Origin: UBA8296 sp031581145
GTDB lineage: Bacteria > Bacteroidota > Rhodothermia > Balneolales > Balneolaceae
Reading direction: 5' to 3'
Assembly (NCBI GenBank): GCA_031581145.1
Contig: JAVLBP010000002.1
Span: 1 to 64,000 of the forward strand
DNA length: 64,000 nucleotides
Shown: piece by piece, positions 8,132-16,044 of the stretch
Layout: each line of letters begins with the position of its first letter
Numbering within the stretch: position 1 is the stretch's first letter
Made by a program: the position numbers and the translations under genes
The notes under the pieces: generated by a model
Seen by the model: the letters and a program-made list of their open reading frames with translations, nothing else
Database searches by the model: none
Told to the model about the DNA's origin: nothing

Positions 8132-10924
8132 CTACCGGTTGAACCAATAGCTTAATTTCAACAAAAATACATTTGTGGGTGCAGAGTCCAAAATATCGTT
8201 TGTGCGATCCCAGACATCAAATGCTGCAATATCTTCGAGCTCTGAATCCTTTGCATGTTGCCAAACCACAAACAACGCGGATCCTGGTCGATATTCCCAG
8301 CGATAGACAATATTACCTTGTAGCGACGAGTACGTGAAATCGGGAACGCCAAAGGTGAAGGCAGGCGCATCCCCTAGCCCATCAGCATCGACTGTAAACG
8401 TATTTGCTTGTCGCGAAACCGTCCCAATATCGGCCCCATATTCATCAAACGCCAAGCTATTAGGCTCGGCAAATGCCTTGAATCGATCATACGACCCTGT
8501 GGTTGAATAAAAGCGCATAAAACTCTGTAGGGTCATCGTTGGTGAGAACGTCCAATTTAGACGCATCACCGTTTCGAAGTTCTCCCGCTCAAGGTCCGCA
8601 AACATGTATCGACGGCCATACGTCTTCGTGGCTGTGGGGTCAGCATAATCGTCCACATACTGACGCTTATTTTGGTTGAATCCATATTCGGGCGAGACGA
8701 AGAAGCTCAATGCCTGGGTAGGTCTCCACTCCAGACCGAGGTCAAAGCCATAGCCGATAGCGCCAAGCTCATCACGATCAAATTCGCCTTGGAGCCGTCC
8801 TGAAAGCTCTTTGTCGTCGTTGGAATTCAGCGAAAGATTAAGACTAAAACGAGCTGGACTCTCCGCGACAGGACCGCCACGTGTAAGTCGCACATCTGAA
8901 CCGCGGGAGACAATGAACACCCGCTGATTGATCCGCCACAAATTGCTAAAGCGTGTGTTGGTGAAAATGCCAGCAAAGAGGCTTTCCAAGTCGTTGTCGA
9001 CGGTCCATTCAGCCCCTGTTATATTCGAAAACCTCAGCTCATCGATGCCCGGAATGTCTCGATTGCGGAATCGACTGTAGAGCCGAACCGCCTTGACTCC
9101 AGCAAGATTCTGAAAGCCAAGGTCGTTGATTTCATAGCCAGAGGTGGTGTGTGTAAATGTCGCCGAGCCTGTAAAGACATCACCACCCCCTTTTTGAACA
9201 GAAAGGTCTAAATGACTACCGGTTAATGAGTTTTTGGTCGGGTCTAGTGGGTTTTCAGTGTGGTCAGGGCGCTGATAATACCGAGTGGAGGACTCTTGGA
9301 GGTCAAGCATCGCCGCCTCACTTCCTTGGACATGGCTCACAGAATAGACACCGCTGACCGTGTAATCGCGTGAGCCTAGATTGGACTCAAAGTCGACGCC
9401 GTTGACAAGTGCGGATCGATTGAGATCTTCGTCAAAGTAGGTCCCCTCAATATCTCGCTGGACAATGCTTGTGTACGTCCCGGCGATAAGGTCAATGTTC
9501 TGAAACTCTTGTTTGAAACGGAGGACGCCAAACTGACTTAGTGGATTCGCTCGGAACGTCTCGATTTGACCATTTGCCAACTCCGCCTCTCCATTGACGA
9601 CAGGGGTGAACGCGTATAACGCACCCACGTTAAGACCGTTTGACAAACGACCACTTAGTTTGGTGGCTGTCCCAATATTGGTCTGGCGTGGCACATCTTC
9701 ATAGGCCGCGTCAAGGCCCGCATCGCCTGCATCTGCAACGGGTGAGCTGCCTATACGACGACTATAGAACCCACGTGGATCGCCGTAGGTGGTGAATTTT
9801 TTGGAGCTACCAAACTGAAAAATGTCACTCCCTTCAAGAAAAAACGGACGGCGCTCCCGAAAAAAGAGCTGATTATCGGTAAGATTGACTTGCGTTGGAT
9901 CGGCCTCCACTTGTCCAAAATCTGGATTCACGGTAGCCGAAAGTGTTAAGCCGTTGCCGAACGTGTTACGCAGATCGACTCCAAGTCGTGTTGTAGGGTC
10001 TGTCGATTGATAGAACGGATTTCCTGGCTCATTGGGGGCACGGTAGAGCTCCTGACTCACATACGGGAGGACCTCCAACGATTGCGTTTTGGGCAAGGAG
10101 CCCATGTTTTGAAGGATGGCCGATTGAGATGTGAACGAGTCTAAATCAGGCGAAATAGGATCCCACGCACTTAGTTCACGAAAGCGGCCAAACTCACGCA
10201 AAAAATTGATCCCCCAGGTATGATTTTGGATGTCTGCGTCGTAGCGAAGTTGGCTCAAGGGGATTTTGAACTCGGCCGTCCAGCCATCATCGTTGATTTG
10301 AGCTGAACCTTCCCACACCGCATCCCATAGATCATCCTCCTCGGTATCCTCATAATACTTGACATCTCGTAGTACACCTCGGGGGTTGATCCCGAAGGCA
10401 AAGGCTGTAAGGCCATCCATGTTGGAGTCAATAAAGAGCCACACCCAATCGCTGGCCACCCGGTTTTCATCGCGCCGAATCAAGGGCGCACTCATTTGTG
10501 AAGGGTCTGTCTCGTAGGCACGATAGGCTGCGTAGACATATCCATCCCGAATAAAAAACTGCGTTTCAGTTTTTTCGCTGGCGTCGGCCCCTTTTTGGGG
10601 CATGATTTGGTTGAAACCTGTGTATCGCGGTAACTCGCTCCATGCCTCTTCGTCGAGTTGACCATCAACAACAATGGCCTGATCACTGGTTGGGTTTTGT
10701 AGCTCCAAGGTTAATGGACGGCTGTATATATCCTCGTCGGGGTCAAAAACTGTCGTGGCGTCATATGTTGCATCATACTGCGCCAAGGCTCTTGTAGGGG
10801 AAAGCCATATCGCAGAAGCGACAAGGATGGCGCACAGAAAAAGGATTTTGGGCGATGGAATGCCACGTATTGGTTTCATAGAGGAGGCTACATTAAATAA
10901 TGCCATACGTATGTGAACGCTCAC
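8132..10924 (-). CDS. DUF5916 outer-membrane protein with CBM9-like N-terminal domain
   Basis: A 930-residue exported protein. Residues about 28-49 are a signal peptide after a longer-than-usual start; ATG at 10924 or one of the Met codons just after it could be used. Residues about 80-270 form the carbohydrate-binding family 9-like beta-sandwich typical of DUF5916 proteins (VVDGQLDEEAW at its start, WTAEFKIPLSQLRY near its end). The rest is a beta-barrel-like region beginning with GLTLSATVNPDFGQVEADP and FFLEGSDIF, motifs seen throughout this family, and ending in KLSYWFNR with a C-terminal aromatic, as in outer-membrane barrels. Function is unknown; transport or sensing of a ligand at the outer membrane is plausible. 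It is followed by a propeller protein and separated from the upstream genes by a terminator. Confidence 0.85.
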   Translation of the reverse strand: MSVHIRMALFNVASSMKPIRGIPSPKILFLCAILVASAIWLSPTRALAQYDATYDATTVFDPDEDIYSRPLTLELQNPTSDQAIVVDGQLDEEAWSELPRYTGFNQIMPQKGADASEKTETQFFIRDGYVYAAYRAYETDPSQMSAPLIRRDENRVASDWVWLFIDSNMDGLTAFAFGINPRGVLRDVKYYEDTEEDDLWDAVWEGSAQINDDGWTAEFKIPLSQLRYDADIQNHTWGINFLREFGRFRELSAWDPISPDLDSFTSQSAILQNMGSLPKTQSLEVLPYVSQELYRAPNEPGNPFYQSTDPTTRLGVDLRNTFGNGLTLSATVNPDFGQVEADPTQVNLTDNQLFFRERRPFFLEGSDIFQFGSSKKFTTYGDPRGFYSRRIGSSPVADAGDAGLDAAYEDVPRQTNIGTATKLSGRLSNGLNVGALYAFTPVVNGEAELANGQIETFRANPLSQFGVLRFKQEFQNIDLIAGTYTSIVQRDIEGTYFDEDLNRSALVNGVDFESNLGSRDYTVSGVYSVSHVQGSEAAMLDLQESSTRYYQRPDHTENPLDPTKNSLTGSHLDLSVQKGGGDVFTGSATFTHTTSGYEINDLGFQNLAGVKAVRLYSRFRNRDIPGIDELRFSNITGAEWTVDNDLESLFAGIFTNTRFSNLWRINQRVFIVSRGSDVRLTRGGPVAESPARFSLNLSLNSNDDKELSGRLQGEFDRDELGAIGYGFDLGLEWRPTQALSFFVSPEYGFNQNKRQYVDDYADPTATKTYGRRYMFADLERENFETVMRLNWTFSPTMTLQSFMRFYSTTGSYDRFKAFAEPNSLAFDEYGADIGTVSRQANTFTVDADGLGDAPAFTFGVPDFTYSSLQGNIVYRWEYRPGSALFVVWQHAKDSELEDIAAFDVWDRTNDILDSAPTNVFLLKLSYWFNR

Positions 10925-10952
10925 ATTGTTTGTTCTTTACCGTGGCTGTAAC

Positions 10953-10987
10953 AAAAAAAAGCCCAGCGGGGTTCAGTCGCTAGGCTT
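10953..10987 (-). terminator. Rho-independent terminator for the TamA-like/propeller gene set
   Basis: On the minus strand a 10-base stem with one mismatch (10978-10987 with 10959-10968, loop of 9) is followed by eight T. It lies 83 bases past the stop of the 678-residue propeller gene and ahead of the DUF5916 gene, so the two sets are probably separate transcription units. Confidence 0.85.
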
Positions 10988-11069
10988 TGCGTTCTCATTA
11001 TCAATCGTGGTAAATCTGAACGCAACCTAGTGCCTCTCCGCTGAAGAATAAAGGTGAGATAGTTATCAA

Positions 11070-13106
11070 TTACTTAACAGATTGTGTAAATCCCTGTGTA
11101 ATAACATGTGGAAACGTTTTTGTATGAAACGTGATAATTTTTTTTCGCTTGTCTTGAGGGTCTGAGTGCTGCTCAAGACATACGGTGTTGGACCGATCCT
11201 TAAGTCGAGACAAGAACGAATTGAAGTGGGAAAGGATTTCTTCGCGCTTGGTATTACGAATCGAGGGGCTTAGTTCGTGAAACCCGAGGGCTTGGTCAAA
11301 TTCTTGAATGGTCCATGATAACTGCTCTCGTTGAAATGGGTGTTTGCGTAAAATCATCGTGAAAAGAGCCACAGAATCCTGGCGATGAATCTCGTTTACC
11401 GGTCGTATTCCTTTCGTGATTTTGATGTGTCCATTGACTCGCTTAAACGTTAAGGGCTTTTGTTGCCGGCGTCTTACCCACATGACAAGACCAAAAAGCC
11501 CGAGGGTGCTCGACAGAGTAATGAGGATGAAACCGAGTGGCGATGTATTTGGAGCTATCGTTGGACCTGCTAATGTTAAGCTTGCGATCTCCTCTGCGGT
11601 AAACTCCTGAGTCGACACCGGGCGTGGGGTCCATGTTGTTTGGTTGGGCTCCGTTCGAGAAGACTCCATTTGAGAAGACTCTATTTGAGCAGGCTCCATG
11701 TGAAAATGAAAGATGATCCAGTTATCGACGGTTGGATCATAAAAGGCTTGGGAATAATGGTAAGGATCGTTGTAGGAATCCTTGGTAGGCTCATATGCGT
11801 ATGCCGTCATCGATTCGGGATGAATAAACACCAGCTCACCACAATGATCATAGACCGCTAATGTCGAACGATTGGGATCAAGCCTGTAGGTCCCAGGCTG
11901 CTTGTGCACAACAGATGCTTTGAACGATTCCACACATTCCCGCAGATTGTCGTGTGCATTCGGTAGCTGAATATCGACAGGCTCTTGCCAAGTTCGGTCC
12001 ATAAACTGTTGGAATTTTAGTTCCGACGCTGGCTCACCCTCTTCGTTAACCTGTGGGTGGAGAAGCCATAAAGGTACCTCACCCACAGTGATAGGGTCAG
12101 TAATGGGATCTAGGTCTTCTTCGGATCGTTCATCAGTGTCACCATACCCAATAAATGGGTACTGAAACAATTGGGCTCTCGCACCCCTTGGTGGCAATAA
12201 ATCACCCGCTTGAGGAACCAACAACCACTCCAGAGTCACCTCATCCAGATAAATCATGAGTTGTTTGTAAAACCAATTCCCATACCCTCCATAGGTAATG
12301 ATTTGGTAGGGCGTTAAAACCGCGGCATGATCATACATATTACGGTGCGGAAATGACCTGTCTACTCTGGTAAGCCCTTCGCTAAGATCGGCTCTCAAGA
12401 CTGGAGGTAAGGCGTCATCCAGTGATCGTTCGTTTGATGGGGCTTCCTCGTCTGACTGCGCTGCCTCGTCTTGCGACAACCCTGAGATTAGGTGAACACT
12501 CCCTACGCCATCATCCCAAAATACCAGGCCACCCGTGATGGGGTGAATATCCATTCGTTGGGGTTCAAATGAATCAAATTCTAAACGATGAACACGTTGT
12601 TGAACACCAGAACGATTATACTCCGTTAGCCATGCAATTCGAGAGTCCCAAAGTTGCTCTTTAGAGTCACGAGGTTCAAAGGTCAGCGTGAAGAGCCGCT
12701 GGTTTTTGCTATCCCATGCGGTCACAGGAAGTGGAGTGTCTGTCAGGTACTGGGGTAATGGCTTATCAGGGTGAGGTGCATACCCAGAGGCAGGAAAGCT
12801 TGACGATATGGGTTGCGTTGGCAGGGCGGCTTGTGATGCTTGGGCGGTCTGCGATGGCTGGGCAGCTTGGGATGCTTGGGCAATCTGTGTTGGCCGGTCA
12901 GTCGGCGTTGGCCGAGCCAAGGAATCTTGTTGTTGACCTTGGGTTTGGCTTAGTGGCTTAGCGATCAATTGTTCCGTGACTGGGCCAAGTATCGCGCTTA
13001 TACTAAGAATACCTGCTATGAATCCACATCGCACAACAACATGGAGGTCCTTAAACCTTTCGACACCCAAGACTTGCTTGATATAGGCTAGTACTCTTTT
13101 TTCCAT
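11070..13106 (-). CDS. Periplasmic propeller protein with one membrane helix and a cytoplasmic winged-helix-like tail (paralogue B)
   Basis: Paralogue of the 577-residue protein at 6371-8104. Seen: a hydrophobic signal-anchor at about 24-43, a low-complexity Ala/Gln/Ser linker (repeats of SQAAQ type), a long beta-rich region with the propeller-like turn YGGYGNWFYK (compare GGYGFWETHN in the other), a second linker near 480-500 with 5-residue repeats, one membrane helix at about 520-544 followed by RRRQQK, and a cytoplasmic part. The latter has SVALFTMILRK, then FDQALGFHE, then EEILSHFNSFLSRLK and a strand pair KKIITFHTK, matching the helix order of the other. A membrane-tethered regulator with an outside propeller is inferred. 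Its start overlaps the mini-TamB gene by 19 bases and a terminator follows. Confidence 0.6.
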   Translation of the reverse strand: MEKRVLAYIKQVLGVERFKDLHVVVRCGFIAGILSISAILGPVTEQLIAKPLSQTQGQQQDSLARPTPTDRPTQIAQASQAAQPSQTAQASQAALPTQPISSSFPASGYAPHPDKPLPQYLTDTPLPVTAWDSKNQRLFTLTFEPRDSKEQLWDSRIAWLTEYNRSGVQQRVHRLEFDSFEPQRMDIHPITGGLVFWDDGVGSVHLISGLSQDEAAQSDEEAPSNERSLDDALPPVLRADLSEGLTRVDRSFPHRNMYDHAAVLTPYQIITYGGYGNWFYKQLMIYLDEVTLEWLLVPQAGDLLPPRGARAQLFQYPFIGYGDTDERSEEDLDPITDPITVGEVPLWLLHPQVNEEGEPASELKFQQFMDRTWQEPVDIQLPNAHDNLRECVESFKASVVHKQPGTYRLDPNRSTLAVYDHCGELVFIHPESMTAYAYEPTKDSYNDPYHYSQAFYDPTVDNWIIFHFHMEPAQIESSQMESSRTEPNQTTWTPRPVSTQEFTAEEIASLTLAGPTIAPNTSPLGFILITLSSTLGLFGLVMWVRRRQQKPLTFKRVNGHIKITKGIRPVNEIHRQDSVALFTMILRKHPFQREQLSWTIQEFDQALGFHELSPSIRNTKREEILSHFNSFLSRLKDRSNTVCLEQHSDPQDKRKKIITFHTKTFPHVITQGFTQSVK
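11654..11698. repeat. Tandem repeat, 15-base period, three units, in coding sequence
   Basis: Units begin at 11654, 11669 and 11684 (ttcgagaagactcca and near copies). They encode five-residue repeats (IESSQ, MESSR type) in the linker just outside the membrane helix of the propeller protein. Confidence 0.88.
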
Positions 13107-13990
13107 CGTATATCAATTCCTTGCCACCGCTGATCCCCTTGTGTTAGCAATACATCTAGGTTTTCATTCATGTCAAATTCTAAGACAAACCTGTTAGAAG
13201 GGTAGGCACTTCGAACCTCTTGCACAAACCACAATTGGGTCCGTTCATTCATCTGCCAACCAGCTCGAAGTTCGGTGGCTCGGGCCGACCCTCTTTTTAC
13301 ACTTGCATACCCAAACTCCTGGAAGCCCATTCGGTCAAACAAAAAGGACTCGGCTTTGTCAGCCAATAATTCAATCTCTTCCCCCTGAATGCCTAATTGA
13401 GGGATATCTGGGAAAGCCGACATCGTATTGGATGAGGGCGTCTCTGTGGGGGACCAACCAAGTGCAGGGGTCGAGTTTAAACCAGAACTTGTTAGAAGTG
13501 GACTCACGACAAGGTTTAGAATAACTGGTTGAGTCATTTTTTGGCCCTTGACGCTTTGGAGTGTGGGGCGAAGCTGCACTTGAAGATTCTCTCCCGCAAT
13601 AAGTGGAATTGACGGTTTGCACTGTAATGACATCGCATTGAGTTGTTCACACTGTTGGGTGGTGTGGAGACCACTTAGCGTTCCAACTACGAGCATTTCG
13701 GCTGTGGACAGACTAGCGGGGTCTAAGGTATCGGAAAATGTGAACTTAACAGGCTGCCTCTCATCGTTCACCAGGCCACCTTCCTCAGGGGAGGTCTGCA
13801 AAACTGAAAATTCACTCTGTTGGTCTTGCTTTTGGTGTTGATGTCGGTTTTTCTGTTGGTCTTGAGCCATGATTGGACTTAGGCTGGCAAATCCACCCAG
13901 TATCACGAGGCACCCTAGCAACCAGCCCATTTTGAGTGGGCGTAGAACCTGTAGGAGGTTGCTTGAACAATGTTGTGCGCGTGGACTCAA
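13088..13990 (-). CDS. Short TamB-like C-terminal domain protein with Ig-like (Big_5) domain
   Basis: A 300-residue exported protein. Residues about 20-43 are a signal peptide ending in I-M-A-Q. Residues about 65-160 look like a bacterial Ig-like (Big_5/SbsA) domain (TSPEEGGLVNDERQPVKFTF, TLDPASLS). The last ~95 residues resemble the very C-terminal end of TamB/DUF490: ELRAGWQMNERTQLWFVQEV parallels the usual strand-turn-strand of TamB, and the final GIDIRWKKEY parallels its G-x-D-L-x-Y end. Normal TamB has more than 1000 residues, so the long lipid-groove part is absent. It overlaps the TamA/BamA-like gene by 4 bases (ATGA), so it is translationally coupled to the barrel that TamB-type C-termini normally bind. 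Family assignment is by pattern only. Confidence 0.6.
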   Translation of the reverse strand: MSPRAQHCSSNLLQVLRPLKMGWLLGCLVILGGFASLSPIMAQDQQKNRHQHQKQDQQSEFSVLQTSPEEGGLVNDERQPVKFTFSDTLDPASLSTAEMLVVGTLSGLHTTQQCEQLNAMSLQCKPSIPLIAGENLQVQLRPTLQSVKGQKMTQPVILNLVVSPLLTSSGLNSTPALGWSPTETPSSNTMSAFPDIPQLGIQGEEIELLADKAESFLFDRMGFQEFGYASVKRGSARATELRAGWQMNERTQLWFVQEVRSAYPSNRFVLEFDMNENLDVLLTQGDQRWQGIDIRWKKEY

Positions 13991-16044
13991 AACGGATCCC
14001 CTATTTGAAGGTGAAGAGAAAATCGCTGCAAAGCAGACCCGTAATCAACGCCTTGAAATCGGCCCATGTCTTGATTGTTTGGATTCACTTTCATTGCCAC
14101 ATCGATTCGCACAGGGCCCACAGGAGTCGTCGTACCAACCCCAAACCCTGCACCAAATTGGATCTCCTGCAGATTTATCGCCTCAAAATCGGACCAAACT
14201 TGCCCTCCATCGACAAAAACGGCCCAATCGAAACGGCTGAACGCACCAGGAAGCGGCTGAATGCGTTCAATCCCTCCTACAAGCATCGCGCGGCCTCCTA
14301 CAGGAATATAACGGTCAAATTCATCGTTTTCATTAAACCGTGACTCTTTGGGACCCAATTCATTGCGCTGCCAACCCCTGACAGTGTGTGTCCCACCGGC
14401 ATAAAGTTTCAAATCAAGTGGAAGTAAAGGAGTCGACGGAGCCCAAAGCCCCCCTAAACGCCCCTTTATGAGCCATGCTGCCTCTGGATTCCAACGAGTC
14501 GCTCTTCGGTGCCGAAAAGCAATGGTTGCCTTCTGATACGTGTAGGTCCCGAGCAAAAATGGACTCGAAATTTCCATAAATGTCTGAATGCCATTCCATT
14601 GCCCTGTAGGTTCTAATGGCAAATAGGTCCCTGTCAACGAAAATGCACTGATATTATAGTTCACCAGCGGATCTTTTGGATTGCCCCGACCAGCATCGGC
14701 TCGCCCCTCATTCGCCGACAATTCATAGGAAAGTATCGCTCGGAAATCACGCCGCACATCGACACGAAGCGCCTGAATTACCCCCACTTGGAACACTTCA
14801 TAGGAGCGCTTAACCCCAAAACGGTGCGCCAAAAACGGGGTAATGGAATAGGAGTTTTTTGGACTGCCGACGTACGGTATGAAGTAGGACGCATTGAGCT
14901 CTTGTTCCAAAAAAGAGGCTTTGACCATAGAACTGAGGACGTGTCCCCTTCCATTGGTATTGCGGTGCTCCCATTGCACCATGCCGCGAAGATACTCCTC
15001 CGTCCCGAGACCCGCCGATGTTTCAATCTGACGCAATGGGGCCTCCTCAATCTCAAGAGTTAATGCCACTGTGGAATCAGTTATTGGGCGCATGGGAAGA
15101 CGAGCTTCCTCGACGATGGAGTGTCGTTCGAGGGATCCCTTTGCCTCAAGGAGGTCGCTCAGTGTAATGGGCTGACCCTCCTGTAGGTTCACATCACGGG
15201 TGAGTGTGCTCCGACTCATAGTCTGGTGACCAAATACCGCTAAGGAATCAATGGATGTCTTTTCTCCAGGGGTCAAGGTGATGTCTAGGGTAACGCTCCG
15301 CTGGTCTCGATCGAGCTGCTCCGTGAACGACGCCGTGCCGAAAAAGTATCCTTGTTCCATCAAAAACTGGCTCAACGCTTGTTGCGTTTGCCAGAGAGCT
15401 CGGCGTTGGTACACATTACCCGGCTTGAGGGCGAGGCCTTGGGTGAGTTCGCGGTATTCGGAGGTGTTTTGAAGTTCTGTGGCGGCGGACTTGTCTTGGG
15501 CATCAATGGTGAGGTTCCAGTCGTTTACGGTATACATAGGCCCCTCACGAATCACCACTTTGAGCCAAGCATTTTCAGGCTTTTGCCGCAATACGTCTAT
15601 GGCAACCTCCGCATCCAGAAATCCCCTTTCACGATAAAATCGTTGAAGGGCCTCTTGATCGGCCTGACGTAGTGATTCTCGATAGGTTGGGTGTCTGTCA
15701 AATGTACTCGATTCAACCAAGCGATCGAGCCAACCCTGAGGGCTAAGGGTCATTTGCTGTGATAGGAGCCAATCACTGAAGATTGTATTGCCGATGAAAA
15801 CCGTTTGGATTACGTCCGGCTGTGTGGTTCTGTAGGACAGTGTTGCTGGGTCGGGCTGCGTGGTTGTGTCAGGCTGTGTGGTTGTGTCAGGCTGCAAGGC
15901 CGTTGACGCAGATGTGGACTGAGCAAAAAGGCCTTCATGCGAAGGCGCCACGATCGAAAGCAAGATTGACACGGAAATCGTAGCTTGAATCCAGAATTGG
16001 AAGATTGTCTTGATCCCCATTACATGATTGCTCGTTTGTTCCAT
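13987..16044 (-). CDS. BamA/TamA-family outer-membrane protein
   Basis: A 685-residue barrel of the Omp85 superfamily. A signal peptide (ending G-L-F-A-Q) is followed by an 18-base-period Thr/Gln/Pro linker, then POTRA domains (about 80-330; IVFIGNTIF-like start, RFYRERGFLDAEV, FLMEQGYFFGTASF and FGHQTMSRSTLTRDVNL), then a C-terminal surface-antigen barrel with GGTHTVRGW and the closing FDWAVFVDGGQVWSDF, GFGVGTTTPVGPVRIDVAM segments. The size and three POTRA-like units fit TamA better than BamA (which has five), but the exact class is not proven. It heads a set with the mini-TamB and propeller genes. ATG at 16020 is an alternative start; either lies within a few bases of the divergent carboxypeptidase start. 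Confidence 0.82.
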   Translation of the reverse strand: MEQTSNHVMGIKTIFQFWIQATISVSILLSIVAPSHEGLFAQSTSASTALQPDTTTQPDTTTQPDPATLSYRTTQPDVIQTVFIGNTIFSDWLLSQQMTLSPQGWLDRLVESSTFDRHPTYRESLRQADQEALQRFYRERGFLDAEVAIDVLRQKPENAWLKVVIREGPMYTVNDWNLTIDAQDKSAATELQNTSEYRELTQGLALKPGNVYQRRALWQTQQALSQFLMEQGYFFGTASFTEQLDRDQRSVTLDITLTPGEKTSIDSLAVFGHQTMSRSTLTRDVNLQEGQPITLSDLLEAKGSLERHSIVEEARLPMRPITDSTVALTLEIEEAPLRQIETSAGLGTEEYLRGMVQWEHRNTNGRGHVLSSMVKASFLEQELNASYFIPYVGSPKNSYSITPFLAHRFGVKRSYEVFQVGVIQALRVDVRRDFRAILSYELSANEGRADAGRGNPKDPLVNYNISAFSLTGTYLPLEPTGQWNGIQTFMEISSPFLLGTYTYQKATIAFRHRRATRWNPEAAWLIKGRLGGLWAPSTPLLPLDLKLYAGGTHTVRGWQRNELGPKESRFNENDEFDRYIPVGGRAMLVGGIERIQPLPGAFSRFDWAVFVDGGQVWSDFEAINLQEIQFGAGFGVGTTTPVGPVRIDVAMKVNPNNQDMGRFQGVDYGSALQRFSLHLQIGDPF
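15815..15904. repeat. Tandem repeat, 18-base period, five units, in coding sequence
   Basis: Units begin at 15815, 15833 (diverged), 15851, 15869 and 15887. They encode the six-residue repeats TQPDTT between the signal peptide and the first POTRA domain of the barrel protein. Confidence 0.85.
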
